Notes: generated from the letters alone by a model not told the origin. Numbered from the stretch's first letter, positions 46,608 through 58,922 are shown. The stretch is 64,000 bases of DNA from Klebsormidium nitens (GCA_000708835.1 DF236952.1:297448-361447), one strand, 5' to 3'. Translations and numbers: made by a program.

Positions 46608-49600
46608 ATGAGGGTCCTTTTTGTTCTGACGATCCTCATTGCATTTGCAAGTGCTTCTCAAGCAGGTAAGGTTCAGCAAAGGCTGCTCTCCTTGTACTCT
46701 GTGCTGATGACTTGATTGTTACCCTGCAATCCACATCATGCCATACTCAACTGGCAGAAACCGAGTGACTTCAATGAAGGAGACGATCATAGATACAGTC
46801 GTCTCAAACACTGAAGAGTCAGAAGCATCTGACTCCTCCTCTAAAAGTGACGCCTCAGGTCTAGAAAGTGCACATTCTAACAGAAAGTTTGAGGCTCTCC
46901 AGATGGTTTGTGCTCGATTTCTTGTCGCACGACCATCATGGAAAGCTCCGGTGTGTCCAACTTGAGTGCTGATTGTGTTGTCTTTCTTGTCTTTCTTTCT
47001 TGAGTAGCTGAATTCCTTTGAACCAGCGTCTGGAACATCCTTGAGTTACTAAGTCCTTAGAAGAAACCTCCTAGCCGTGCCTCAGCAGAAAAGACGTGAA
47101 CGGAATCTGCGATTCTTGGTCATTGGGACTTTTCCAATCTGTAAACAAGCACAGAGGACAATGGCTGGAAAGACAGCAAGCCGCAACACTGGCACCTCAC
47201 CCCCACCTCTTCTCTTGCCAGCTTGCCCCACCGGCCTCACCACGGCCAACGCGACCATCACGACAAATGACGTTATCCTGATCACGTCACCCCTCCAGAG
47301 CTACAACGACTCCCTGGCCGCCTGCGAGTGTTTTGGAGATGGCTGGAAGCTCGGCAACTCCACCGCCATCTTCGACCGCCACGCTTCGAGGTCCAACCAA
47401 TCAGCGGCGGCAAACGCGGCCCTCAAAGCGCTTATGCTCACCAGTCTGAGCGCCCCGGTGAAGGCGTGGTTCGGTTACCAGTTTGTTGACTACAGCCTGA
47501 ACACGTGTCCGTCGTTCGAGGTGGATCCGAGCTTTACGGCTACGGACCTATCTCCGTGCACGGATAAGTATGCGGCGGTCTGCGCCAGGAGCAAGCTGGG
47601 TGAGGCGCGTTTATTGACCACCTGCTTATATATGCTGGTGCCTGACTGGTGGAGCAAGGCTGTGCTGCTTCAATAGCGTCTTCAGTGGAGGAGTTGCCGT
47701 CCGTTTGGAGCGTTGCTTCTTCTGCAGAGGTTTGCAATGGATTGTGAAAAGCTGCCGCCAGCCTGACTCGATCCAGCAAAGCTTCGATACAAACCTGAAT
47801 CAAATGCAGGTGCCAGCTTTTCAACTGTCGCAGTTCGACCTAATTGTTGGATGTCGTTCTTGCCCCTTTTTAATTAACAGTCTTCGCCACACTGCTCGTC
47901 TTCGTCTTTGAATGTTTTCCTGGTTATGCTGCATTTTTGCGATTCCGTTTCTGGTCTTCAATGGTTTTCCATTATCCAAAGCAAGTGTAAGGTCGGCTTG
48001 GCAATTGTCGACCCTAAAGTCGTTCCTGGACGTCTTCTGCCATACGCCTGTGCTTGCAATTTCCCCTCCTCTTTGTCCCTGTCAAGCTCGTTCCTTCCAA
48101 AGACAAGGTGGTTATAAAGCTGCCCAGAATTAGCATCACAGACGTATGCCAGACTCCTGCCTAACTTCGTCTGTTCATCTGTACAGTCTACAACCCTGTT
48201 GGGAGTGCCTGTGACAACAACCTCCAGTTGTGCGCTCCCGGAGGGTACTGCGACGCTACTGGAACATGCGCCGTCGGTGAGTTCATTGGCTCTCGGGGCA
48301 AACGTTTGGAACTCAGACTAAAACCGAGGGTCGTTGGATGCATTGTCGGAAGGACGTTGCACTTTAAGGAAGTCGCCGACAGCTGCCAAGGTTGGGTTAG
48401 GGTTTCTGACATGAAGCGGAGGCGAATGTTGAAGAGGAGACTGTCGGCCTTCCTTTGAGAAATCCGAAGTAGATCTGACGGGATGTAGGGATGGGTCATC
48501 TGAAGCTCACATAGATGGACACCCGAGATTGTCCATTGCGGTGCTGATCAATTTTAGAAAACATCGCTCCATCAATTCTTTCCTGAACAAGTAGTCTAGC
48601 ATCGACAAGCTTTGTGTTTGAGTTCAGATTTCATCCCTCCCGCCCAAAAAGAGAAAACCCAAAAGTGGGCCACAACTACTCTCCTCTATCCAATGCAGAC
48701 ACGGTCTGCTACCCGACCAACCCCTGCATGGCGGGGCTCGCCACCGGCTACTCCAGCAACAAGCTGGACACAATCTGCACCGTCACCCCGGGCGCGCCCG
48801 GTGGTTACAAGTGTGAATGCGGCCAGATCCAAGCCGTGACAACCGGGCCCGGCCCCCAGACGTGCGTGGAATGCCCGTCGGCGAATCCGTGCGCGCTGAT
48901 CAGATGCCCGGCAGGATCCGGCTGCGCGTACACCTGTGGCGACCCCCGGGGACTGCGCTGCGAGACCTCAGGTGAGGGTGACGTCACGCGCTTTAGTTCG
49001 TGCGTTGGATGGCGTCTCACTCCTCGCATCGTCCGTGAGAATGACGTCAGAGTTATCAGCCATTCGAATCGGGCAGATGTCACCCAAACATGGTTTTTTC
49101 TTTTCTTTTCGTGATTGCCTCTTGGCCTCATACTAGCGCTGACTTCATGTCACCGTGCGCTTTATTGTCAAAATATTCATCCGTGATCTACTCGGCGAAG
49201 GAACCCATCTCAAACCCTCACAGATCTCCCTTCTCGCGATCGGAATGCAGTGATTTGAGGACGTTGAAGATTGCTCCGATTCTAGGGAACAGCATGAAAA
49301 GACTCACGTGGGAACGGGAACTGAACATCGTCATGTTTGACGCATTACAGCTGGAGTCGTGGTTCCTAGTATCACCAGCGCCCCCACCACGCCAGCTCCC
49401 TCTACGGTCTCCACTAACACGAACGTCGCCGGCACGCCCGCACCTACCAGCGGCGGAAACGGTACGCACTTTCTCATTTCAACACTTCGCCCTCGTTCTC
49501 CTTTTTAATCTTTCCTTGCCGGCACCTTTTGATTGCGGGAGGAATGTGAGCGCTCCCGAGCATGTTGTCTCGGCCCCTCTCCAGTGATGCGTTTTAGGGT

Positions 49601-52568
49601 CAAACAAAACCATCTGCTTTGTTGGTTGAAGACCAGCTCGCTCAGGCGAGTGGCGGTGTATGTGTTGCTAGCTCCAATTGCTGTCAAGCTACTTTAGGGC
49701 TTTGACTCGGATTCTTTCCTCTTTCTCTTGACAAGCAAATCGTAGCTTTCAACGATGATGGAAAATGCAAAATTAGTCAGTCCTGGTCATGTCTCGATTG
49801 GCTTATTTGAAAGCAGGACCTCGTTATGTCCAAGGAAGCAAAAGTGCCTCGTCGTCTCCCGCAAAGTGCAGAACCAATGTTTTGCGGTGCGGCGGCCGAC
49901 TTTCTCGTACGTCCCCGAACAGCCAGGATCAAATTTCGTTGGCGTTCGCTGAATGTTCTTTCTCCTGCAGCCTGCCAAGCCAACCCGTGCGGCGCCGGTG
50001 GCGTCTGTTCCCTTACGCCATCCGCCGGTTATTCCTACACGTGCGTCTGCTCCAACGGCTTCGTCTCCAACGGGGGCAAGTGCACCCCACGTAAGCATGC
50101 TGACGTCACCGTGTTGAACTCTGAATGAAATACTGGTGCATGGCAGATTTGCAGGCCAGGGCTTCGATTGTGTAACTTGTCAGGGTACATTTTAAGGATG
50201 GGTTTTGCGCGCTGCCCTAATTGTTGACGATAGTGCGGGTTCACAAAGCACAGACTGCGAAGGAGGATCGCTCGGGGAACCCCAAACTTGGCCTTCGTAA
50301 ATTTGTTGCTTCTCTTGGGCTGCCTTTCGTGGACTCGACAGTAAGCTTCGTGAGGCGGCATGCTCGAGCTTCGCGACTGACTTTGCCTGTTTCGGATCGC
50401 CTCGTTTGCAAGTTCCACGGAAGCTCTTCCCCTGCGCAGAGCGTTCGTAGAATGCGTCGTCGGCACTTCATTGTCCAGCGAATAGAAACCTTTGAGATTT
50501 GAAAGCTGTCGCTTGTGAGAAGGTGGTCACAAAATCGTCGTGCCAATCTGGAAAACAAGGCACAGAATCGCACTCGCTAACTAAGCCACCGCACCACAAA
50601 AGTCCTTGATGACCCCAACATCAAGCGTCCGGGCCTGAATGCCGAAGCCACGTTTGAAGGCCGAGTCAGCGAGAACGCAGTCGCTGACGCTTTATCGCGG
50701 GCACTTTTGCAGGTCCGGTAGAACCGTATCAGAGCGGATTCTAGACAGGAGCCTGAGCGAGGATGCTGATTGATGACCCGCCGACCATTCGGCAGGTGCT
50801 AACAGTTCTGAGAACGATTAAGAAGGCACGCAATCTTATGCTAGTTTTGCTCGAATTCTTAATCGGCCCACAGTCGCACTTCGTCTGAATATCGAAGTGC
50901 GACTTTGGCCCCGTCGCACTTCGTAATTATTTCAATGTAGGTCGCAACGCAGTCCCTTTTCAGTCAGATTCTGTTAGCCGCTTCCTGTCTAAGTTATGTG
51001 AGTAGGTAGCGCTAGACGTCAATCGCCTCCCAACTAATCCTGAAACCTCCGAGTCTTCATCGTTTAATCGCTGAGGTTAATCTGAGTCAGAATCAGGCCC
51101 GCCTTTACTGCGTTAGGTGAGGTAGTAAATTTTGTTAGCAGCTGTCTTACCAAAATGATCTGATTGCCTTTATTGACTAAGTGTTTGTGCCAGAGTATTA
51201 ATTATCCACTCTTGCAAGCTCTCCACTATAAACTTGCAGTGACAACCCGCACTCGACTTCAATGGCCATACGCGCGCACAGATGTCATTGATAACTTACG
51301 GCAACTGGCAGTGACGTTGTCTCTTCTCAATCCAATATGGCTGCATAGGTCGATGGACATAAACACTTTCGTGCACGCGTGCGCGTTTGGGAAAGCCGGG
51401 TGTTCATATCAAGCCTGCTGATCGTTCGATTTCGCATGCTAGTCCTCAATAGTGCAGCTCGGATGCCAGGCCACTGCTGGATCTCCGTTCCAGATTGTAT
51501 GTTGATACATGAGCCCGCTGCGTTACGAAAGATGCACGTGATCCCCGGCCTTGAATTGATAAAGACTCATTGCACTACGAAGACGCACAGGCCATGGCTC
51601 CGCTTTTATATGCACTTATAATGCAGGCCAGAAAAGAATCCAAATTTGCTTGCTAGCTAATGCGGCAAACGTGCCAGGGTTGGTTCCCACGTCTCTCCAT
51701 TCTCATTCGAGTTGCAGCATGTGTACATTCTCGCGTGCCAATCGGGCCCTAACTAGGATCGCAATTGGGCGAAAGATCTTAGCAGCTAATTCTCCTCTCA
51801 GATACTCAAGTGAAGACTTGTGTTGTGCGACTACGAAGCAAGCACGAGTATGGTGTTGCAGTTGAGATTTGCAAGAACAGAACGAATTACTTTGCTAAAC
51901 CGTTCCCCTGCATGTCCCTCGAAAAATGCAAATAGGAGAAGATTGTTGCATCAGGATAGCCGCACATGATCTCGTTTCGAGGCTGCGCAGCGACAGCGCA
52001 ATTGACAATAATCCAACGTTGTTCTTGGTTTCGACGAATGGCGACGGTACACATTCGCAGACGCCGGAGGCTTCCCTCAATTGAAGAGCCGCCCCCGATT
52101 CGTTTTGGGAGATCCCGAAAAGATGCAACGCCGCACGACAGATCAGCGGCGGTTTGTGGAACCTTACTTGCTCGCGTGCCCTGCCATGTTGTAAAATCCG
52201 CCAACATTCCAGAATTGCATTCCAAGCATCTTTCTCTAACACAGATAGAAAGAACGAAAGCTCTGGCATTGGACGACACACGATTTCTGAAGGTTCCAAA
52301 GAACGCCCCCAATACAAATGCTCAGCTCGACTCTTCGATTGTGAATCTACGACTGTCGTCTTACCAGACTCTTAGTCAAATGAAGCAGTGATTTGCTGCT
52401 ATACTTTGATATGAAAGTGATTGAAGGCAATCAATAAAGAAAGCTTCAATAGAAGCTGAATCCTTGACAGTAAAGCTCTCCTCTCACGCTTACACAGGCG
52501 CGCTGGACGGTCCGATCCTTTCCCAGGATCTGGTAGCTCCACGGGTTACTCTCCTGATCTCACCATAA
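46608..52568 (+). CDS. Secreted protein with C-type-lectin-like and EGF-like parts
   Basis: Exons 46608-46665, 47222-47599, 48187-48276, 48699-48971, 49351-49461, 49971-50090 and 52498-52568 join in frame to 366 residues. If intron 6 is retained, the protein stops at 50128 (355 residues). A signal peptide covers residues 1-19 (RVLFVLTILIAFASASQA). Exon 2 (about 125 residues) has CxC..GWKLGNSTAIFD, AWFGYQF, NTCPSF and PCTDKYAAVC, which resembles a C-type-lectin-like fold. Exons 3 and 4 are Cys-rich (CAPGGYCDATGTC, CVECPSANPCALIRC). Exon 5 is a Thr/Pro/Ser linker. Exon 6 is an EGF-like module (CQANPCGAGGVCSLTPSAGY, then CVCSNGFVSNGGKC). A cell-surface or wall-binding role is likely. The last exon is weak: its intron is 2.4 kb and it ends 21 bases before the next gene's ATG. 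Confidence 0.7.
50873..50923. repeat. Hairpin with a third direct copy of its arm
   Basis: GTCGCACTTCG (50873-50883) pairs with CGAAGTGCGAC (50893-50903) across a 9-base loop. GTCGCACTTCG appears again at 50913-50923. It lies in the long putative last intron of the secreted lectin/EGF gene. Confidence 0.75.
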
Positions 52569-52589
52569 AGAACAGCGGGGGCGGCACCC

Positions 52590-55500
52590 ATGGCCGCACG
52601 TACCTGGACTGCCACGTGGCGCAAGACCTTAGGCTGGGAAGAAGGTGGCGCAGGCAAGCGCGCGAGCATAGCGCGCGGCCTCTGGTGCTATTGCGCGCTG
52701 CTCTCTGCGGCTCTGCTCATGATCTATGCAGTGTGCCGAAGCACTAGAGAAGCGGGGCGGTGGGTCAGCTCTCGTTCCAGGCAGTTTACGGAGCATCCTT
52801 TCATCGCGTCCTCGGCTGATCGCGCTGATTTTCCGCGTTCCGCTGGAGATTTCACTGGACCGGAAACGTATGCTGGGGCGGCTCTAACCGGACACGCTGA
52901 AGCCGGCGGAACAAAGGAGCCGTTTAACCAAACGGAAGCGCTCCAAGGAACGGAAGAATGGTCCGGAAGGGAGCTCGACTGTAAAGATACTCCTTGTACC
53001 CTTCCTCTTCCTAAGCAAGATGGTGAGGGGGGAGATCTTATTGACGCGGGAAAGCAGAGTAAACGAGAGGAACAGCGGTTTGCGAAGTCTCCTTCAGCCA
53101 TCGGAAAAACAGGAGGAGAGAAACGTAAGAGAAACGGTGCAGAGACTGGGGCGTCACAGGTGGGACACTCGTTGCCAGAGCTAAAGGGTTCAGCAGTAAA
53201 GATACAGCAAATCAACGGCTTAAAGACCCGGGATCCTAAAATGGCCCATTCTTTCGAGCATCGGAGTCAAAGTGTAAATTCAGAAGCAGGGGCACACGAG
53301 AACGACGATCAGGCAACCCGGTCTTCTCGACCGGGCACGTCTGCCGATGTTCCGTCGAAAACCGTAGGCACAAATGTAGAGTTGCACGAGAACGACGGCA
53401 GGAAGACCGGGGCTTCTCACCTGGGCCCGCCCAGGGTGGCCTTCATGTTCATCTCCAGAGGGGTTATTCCCACCGACCGGATCTGGGACCGGTTCTTCAG
53501 CGGCGCGGCGAGCGAGGACCTTTACTCTGTCTACATCCACTGGTGAGGAGACGTGTTTCACTTCTTTTCTTGGTCAAAGTCACACCGGAAGGATCTGGCT
53601 GCTAACCAGGCTGGTTAACCAGACTTGAGTCTGGTTCAATATCCAATGACCAGGCCATAGCCACGTTCGAAGTCTGAACATATAAGCAGCTTCTACCCAG
53701 CCCGTAACCGACCGCGATTAATCGTCAAAGAAATCAATTGTGAGTAGGCTCGTTTGTCTCAATTACCAAACGCTATGAGATCCAAATCTTCAAATGTGCG
53801 TTGAACATGCCTTACGTTCGTGCCTACCTAAGACCCCATGTTAGGCTCCTGGTCCTGTCCTTCAGCGCAAAATACGTCTCTACATTTACCGGTCAAATGT
53901 GTCTGTTTCTGATAGCACGGCATGGCAACTTCGAGAAGGGGGCAAACAGATCCACTATTTGTAGAGGTAAGAGTTTGCCGGTGGAACGGATGGAGTTCGA
54001 TTTGCCTGGGGCTTTATTGTGGGTTCTGGTACAGGGCACGTCCGCATTAATGTATGCGTTTATTAAGCTTTCTAGCCTCTTTCAAAGTACAGCATGCAAA
54101 GACATACTCATGAGGTTGGAGTATCTCAATATAAGGTATCCAACGGGGAAGCTTTTCTCATTCACTAACGGAATTGAATTCGCGTTTCTAGATTTGCAGC
54201 CCTCAGGGGCTCTGATTGCAGAAGCGAGACTCATGACTTAACCAATCCAGGTCAAGTCTAATTAACCCGCATTTCTGATTTTGCAGCCATCAGGGGCCGG
54301 GCTTCAAATACAACGCGAGCACGACGGCCGCGCGCGCTTTCTACGCGCGCGCACTGCCTGACAGCGGCCCCGTGGAGCGCTTCCACATCTCGCTCCTTGA
54401 TGCGTACAGAAAGCTGCTCAGAAGGCGAGTGGGATTTTGTGGGTTAAGGGCTCGGGGTTTGTCTAACCGTTCTGGCTTCAGCGGAGCTGGCGGCATGTAA
54501 TTACGAAAGTCTTTGGATTTCTCGAAAGACGAAGAGATGTTCTTAGTCCGGAGGAGCTTGTCTTGTCTACAGAAAGCTGCATATCGGCACCCACCTCTTG
54601 TTCTACCACATTTCCGCCTAGGATTTGCACGGTACGAAGTGAGCCAGCCGAAAATTTCCTGCTTAAGCCTTAAGGTGTCAGACTCAGGTGATTCCCCCAG
54701 GACCCTTGACGACGGCAGCAACTTTTGGCTCGCGGCCGCGTTGCGCACTGAGGCGCGCGCGCGACACTGTCGTGCACACATTTGCCTTACCTTAGAGGAC
54801 TTCGAGAGCCTACAAGATTAATGACAAACCCCTAGTTCTCTGATTCATTTTGGTAGCGCACTCCGCCAGTGGGTCGTACCGCCATCCAACTCGTGCATTC
54901 CGCTGCGCGGCTTTTGCTTTTATGAACGGAAATTCTAGAAGTCCCAGAGTCTCGACTCCATAAACCCCTAAAACCCTGTTTCGTGCAGCGCGCTCCACGA
55001 CGCGGCCAACCAGTGGTTCGTGCTGCTGTCCGACTCGTGCGTTTCGCTGCGCAGCTTCGCCTACACGTACGATTACCTCCTCGCGGGTAAGTTGCAAACC
55101 AGCAAAACCTAGTATTACTTACAACCGTTCGATTACGTCCGATGGCACATCAATGACAGACGGGTCAGATTGCCTGACGGTTCATCTCCAGCTGCTACAA
55201 GGGACTCGATTCAAATAGACCAAAGGCGAGAGTTCGAAGGTTGGTTAATCGCGTAAAGAAGTCATTGCAAACCCATCTCCGCCATTTTGATGCTGTCAGC
55301 GCTCCACTGCATATTTTGCTCGAAGCGGCCAGTTAGGCTCAGTTTCGTGTTTCAGGAGTCGCTTGATTAAGCCTTTCGGTAGCTCAAGCGTGGCCGTTGT
55401 GGTTTGAATTTCTGCGCCGAGCACCAGAGACTGAACAGATCAGGCCGCTGGATCCGACGGAAATCACAAAAACGAGGGAAAAGGTTGGGCTTCATCCTTT

Positions 55501-57535
55501 TGCAGAGATAATAAGAGAACGCTTCACGCGTCGGTGCTCAATTGTTTCCCAGAAGCAGGCGCCGAGACTAGTCAACCTTGAAGCTGAAATTGCTTTGAGA
55601 TAGTTAATACTTTCAGAACCTTCATCCAATCGTCTCGCTTTAGATCTGGGTGCCTAGCGTTAGCTTAGAAGCAGGAAAACTGCACCATTTGAATCCGAGG
55701 CGTTTGACTTACGTTACGAAACGATGAGACGCTGAAGCGCAGTAAAATTCAGATTTTGAATGGATGCCTTCGCCTTTGCAGGGAACAAGAGCTTCGTCGA
55801 CGCACGGTGGACCAAAAATGAGTGGAACTGGAAGAAAGCCATGCTGCCGGACATTCCCCGGGCCGACTTCAAGACCGGTTCTCAGGTAGGTTTCTTCGCG
55901 AACACTGACCACTGGCCGGTCATGAGGAATTGGGATGTCGGCTTCATCAGTAAACGGAATCGGAAGGTCGACTTCTTTAGTGCCCGAAGCGAGCGAACTT
56001 CTGTAAACACGGGACTTCACGGACGGAGGGACCGCTGGGCTATATTACCTTAGACCGGAGAATGGTAAAGTCAACTCGAGCGCCCGGTTCAGATCAGCGA
56101 GAAAAGCTTCAAACGGTGCGGGTGCAGAGCAACGCCCGGTTGAAACGATCTGCGACTCAACCTCGGGGTTCATAGCTTGATAGGCTAGAGTCTTTTTACC
56201 TGCAGTGTTCTGCCTTGTTAGGGTCCCTTGGAACATTGACTCTTCGTTGCTGGGGGTTGGAACGCCTGTTGTATTGCCCGTTTGTTTGTATATATAACCT
56301 GACAGCTGCTTTTGCGAGTGAACCCTGAACCGGGAGCGACTTCTGCAGTGGTCGGCGGTGACGCGGCCGCACGCCGCGCTCCTTGCGCGCGAGCAGCGCT
56401 ACTACGCGGCTTTCGCACGCGCGGGCCGGACCTCCCCCGACGAGCACTACCCGCCCACGGTCCTGCCCCTCCTGGACCCGCTCGGGTTTGATGACCGCAC
56501 GCTGACCCATGTGGTGAGAATGCGCTCTCCTTTGATAAATGAGTTCGTGTGTTGCCGGCGGCATCTGTCCGGAACGAGGGTTTTGGAGGTCGCCCTATTC
56601 CTGCTCCGCACACTTGCTTGAATTTGATGGCCGGACGCTGAACCGCGTGGTGAGAATGCGCTCTCCTCTAGGAATTGTTCATGTCGATCACCTCGATCAA
56701 GTCTGCCGGGAACGAGCGTTTGCAAGGCCACCATCGAGTCTGCGTTTGGACGCCGCATGTGGACCCACGTTGTGAGAATACACTCTGCTACTCCAAAGTA
56801 TTCCGGCCAGCTTTCGTTTATGCCGTCGCCGGTTTGTCCCGGGTCTGCCGAAGGTGAGCTTTGATCCTCCTCGGCGTGTGACCGCACACTGACTTATATA
56901 TCCGGCGAATTATGCTGTTCCTGCTCCGTCTTTCTCAAGAAATGGGCCCTGGCTGGTCGCTTCCTGTGTCGGCGGTATCAGATTCTTCAGCTGCTCTTCA
57001 TGCTTATCTCAACGCTGTTGTAACCAGCTCCCAGCTCTCCTCTCGTCCGAACTCGCGGGCACCTCCGAAGCGTGCCTCCAAATCACCGTTTTTGATGACG
57101 TGCTCTATTCCTTGCTGTTGCGGAGTACCTCATCCGTTTAGAACCCTACACTTTTCTGTCACTATCATCTCAATTTACAGAGCCCTAATGAGGCCTTCCA
57201 AAATCCACCTCTCCATTCGGCTCGACCTAACATGCTGAACGCTTAACTCAACCGATTATCCACTGATGACCGGGGTCCGTCTCGTGCAGGACTGGAGTGT
57301 CAAGCAGAAGGGCGGCAGCCCCAGATCTTATACACCCAACCAAATCAAGCGCGAGCTGCTCGCGCGCATCGCCTCCGCGGCCGGCTCGCCGCGCCCCATC
57401 TTTTTCCCGCGGAACCCGCCAGAGCCGTGCCTGGTGGGCGGCCGCGCCGCACCGTGCTACCTTTTCGCGCGAAAATTTCCAAAGGACACCGTAGAGAAAC
57501 TCCTGGAACTGCTGCCGATTGAGGGTTTAGATTAA
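52590..57535 (+). CDS. Type II membrane GT14/DUF266 glycosyltransferase
   Basis: Six exons chain in frame: 52590-53542, 54287-54424, 54989-55086, 55782-55885, 56349-56513 and 57290-57535, giving 567 residues. There is a short cytosolic tail, one signal-anchor helix (about 31-49, LWCYCALLSAALLMIYAV), then a polar stem of about 230 residues typical of Golgi enzymes. The catalytic domain starts at VAFMFISRG and continues through FKYNAS, ERFHISLLDAYRKLL, NQWFVLLSDSCVSL (about 371-383), YDYL, FKTGSQW, SPDEHYPPT (460-468), FDDRTLTHVDWS and FARKF. This motif order matches the plant core-2/I-branching-related GT14 family; members act on arabinogalactan-type glycans, but the acceptor here is unknown. 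Intron 2 has a GC donor (AGAAG|GCGAGT), required to keep the frame. The intron after exon 5 holds tandem copies of the exon 5 end. Confidence 0.93.
53611..53641. repeat. Palindrome plus dispersed 21-mer in GT14 intron 1
   Basis: CTGGTTAACCAG (53611-53622) is a perfect palindrome. The adjoining AGACTTGAGTCTGGTTCAATA (53621-53641 region) differs at one base from the segment at 10357-10377. Confidence 0.65.
56488..56900 (+). repeat. Tandem copies of the GT14 exon 5 3' end and donor
   Basis: The exon 5 end TTTGATGACCGCACGCTGAC with its GTG|GTGAGAATGCGCTCTCC donor (56514) recurs at 56623-56670 (donor 56650) and, more decayed, at 56742-56790. A fourth trace lies near 56859-56893. The unit is about 120-136 bases. 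Linking blocks such as TCTGTCCGGAACGAG are also repeated. Confidence 0.85.
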
Positions 57536-58613
57536 TCATGATCGAACTTTACAGCGACTATCGAGCGATGCTGTGTCGTTGATGTGTCACCACGGTTGCC
57601 TATCTTTGCAGAAAGATCTGGAGGATTCCCAAAATACTAGATACTAACAGCGTGGAAGGTCTGAGATGATGCAATCAACATCATACTAAGGGTCGGGGGT
57701 TACAAAAGGGGAGGTTTGACGGCTTTGACGGTCGAAGCAGAACTTTCTGAATCTTCAAACTCTTTGCTAAATCAGTACCCAGTCCAGGCTTATGCAGCTA
57801 GCTGAAGCCGCCCGCGTCGGAAAGTGACTTTACATAACCCCGGCCGTCGAAACTCATTGCAATACGTAATAAGAGCTGCTGATCTACGCATACGATCTAT
57901 CTTGCCAGCCACCGCCGTTGCCAAAAAGTCCTTGAAGATGATAGAGAAGCGCGGCGCTTCCAAGAATGAGCGGTGCTAAGAAAGCAATATGCTAAGAAAA
58001 TAGCGCACAAACTGAGCCCCGCTCAGCGGGTGGTCGATCGCGGCCAATGCCACGGTGCTAGCACTTCACTATATGCCGTCGTTCGCATTTGTAAACCGTT
58101 TGGGGCACTGTAGCATAGTCACAGCAGCGTTTAATATGACCTGACTTGGTTGTCTCCATCCTGCTGAATTGGATGAAGCTTTCAAAGTACATCCAATTGT
58201 GACTCGGCATGCCTGAACGAAGTGATGTGAAGTTGTGACATGATGCTGAGCTATGAACAAGTTTTGGCGTCAGTGCCGCACTTCGTTCTGGCGAGCCTCG
58301 AAACATGAGACTGGTCCGCAAGTACTGCGCCCTTATCTTTGCCGTTGTAGCTTCTTGTTTTACTTCGCATACCCCTGCATTGTCTTATTGTACAGCATTG
58401 CTGAGTGGCCCTTGTACTCCAGCTGATTCAAGCGGCAATTTGTGGTATCCAAGCCAAAAACTCGAGCAACGCCGTAACTCCCAAATTCCATCCCGGTGTG
58501 CACGCCTTAAGCCCCTTACAACAAACCACGAAAGCATTACGTAAGCCTCACATAACTTTTCTTTGATTCGCCCATCTGGTCCTGGCCCCTTCTCAGAGCC
58601 ACCTATTTTGACC
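57536..58613. other. Convergent intergenic region
   Basis: This lies between the GT14 stop and the stop of the minus-strand NTF2-like exon. A 79-codon plus-strand frame at 58305-58544 starts with a signal-peptide-like stretch but lacks any further support. Otherwise nothing is seen. Confidence 0.35.
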
Positions 58614-58922
58614 TTACTCCGCACTAGTCGGGCACTCTTTCTCCCCAAGCTCTTCCCCCGTCCCGTTCTGAATAAGGATCCGGTACTTCTTAAGCGCGTT
58701 ACACGCCTCCACTGTCTCCCGCACCTTGAGATCGTCCCCAATGTCAAACCGCAGGAAGCAGGGCTCCTCTAAAGGGTGCCCGGTTGACAGCCCGTTCCCC
58801 CGGAGATCGTACTGGGCAATCACCCGACCGGTCGTGGGGCTGGCAAAAAGGTCCAGATCATTCACGGTGAAATTGACGTACTGGGAGTAAACTCCGACCG
58901 CTCTTAGCACTGCGTCCGGACC
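58614..58922 (-). CDS. 3' exon of an unidentified gene, possibly NTF2-like/SnoaL C-terminal half
   Basis: A single clear exon follows a CCTACAG acceptor at 58923-58924, starts in phase 0 and runs 102 residues to a stop. Codon usage is GC-rich, as in neighbouring exons. The pattern VNDLDLFASPTTGRVIAQYD, then RGNGLSTGHPLEEPCFLRFD and KVRETVEACNAL resembles the beta-strand half of NTF2-like (SnoaL, ketosteroid-isomerase-like) domains, which bind small ligands. I found no phase-compatible upstream exon between here and 60118, so the gene is incomplete or truncated. Family call is tentative. Confidence 0.4.
   Translation of the reverse strand, partial: GPDAVLRAVGVYSQYVNFTVNDLDLFASPTTGRVIAQYDLRGNGLSTGHPLEEPCFLRFDIGDDLKVRETVEACNALKKYRILIQNGTGEELGEKECPTSAE

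Noticed and set aside
53801-54241. 146-codon plus-strand frame inside GT14 intron 1
   Set aside because: Interrupts a well-supported exon chain and has no domain; treated as intron sequence.
58305-58544. 79-codon plus-strand frame with a signal-peptide-like start
   Set aside because: Only the hydrophobic start is suggestive; no conserved motif or splice extension, and it lies in a probable 3' untranslated zone.
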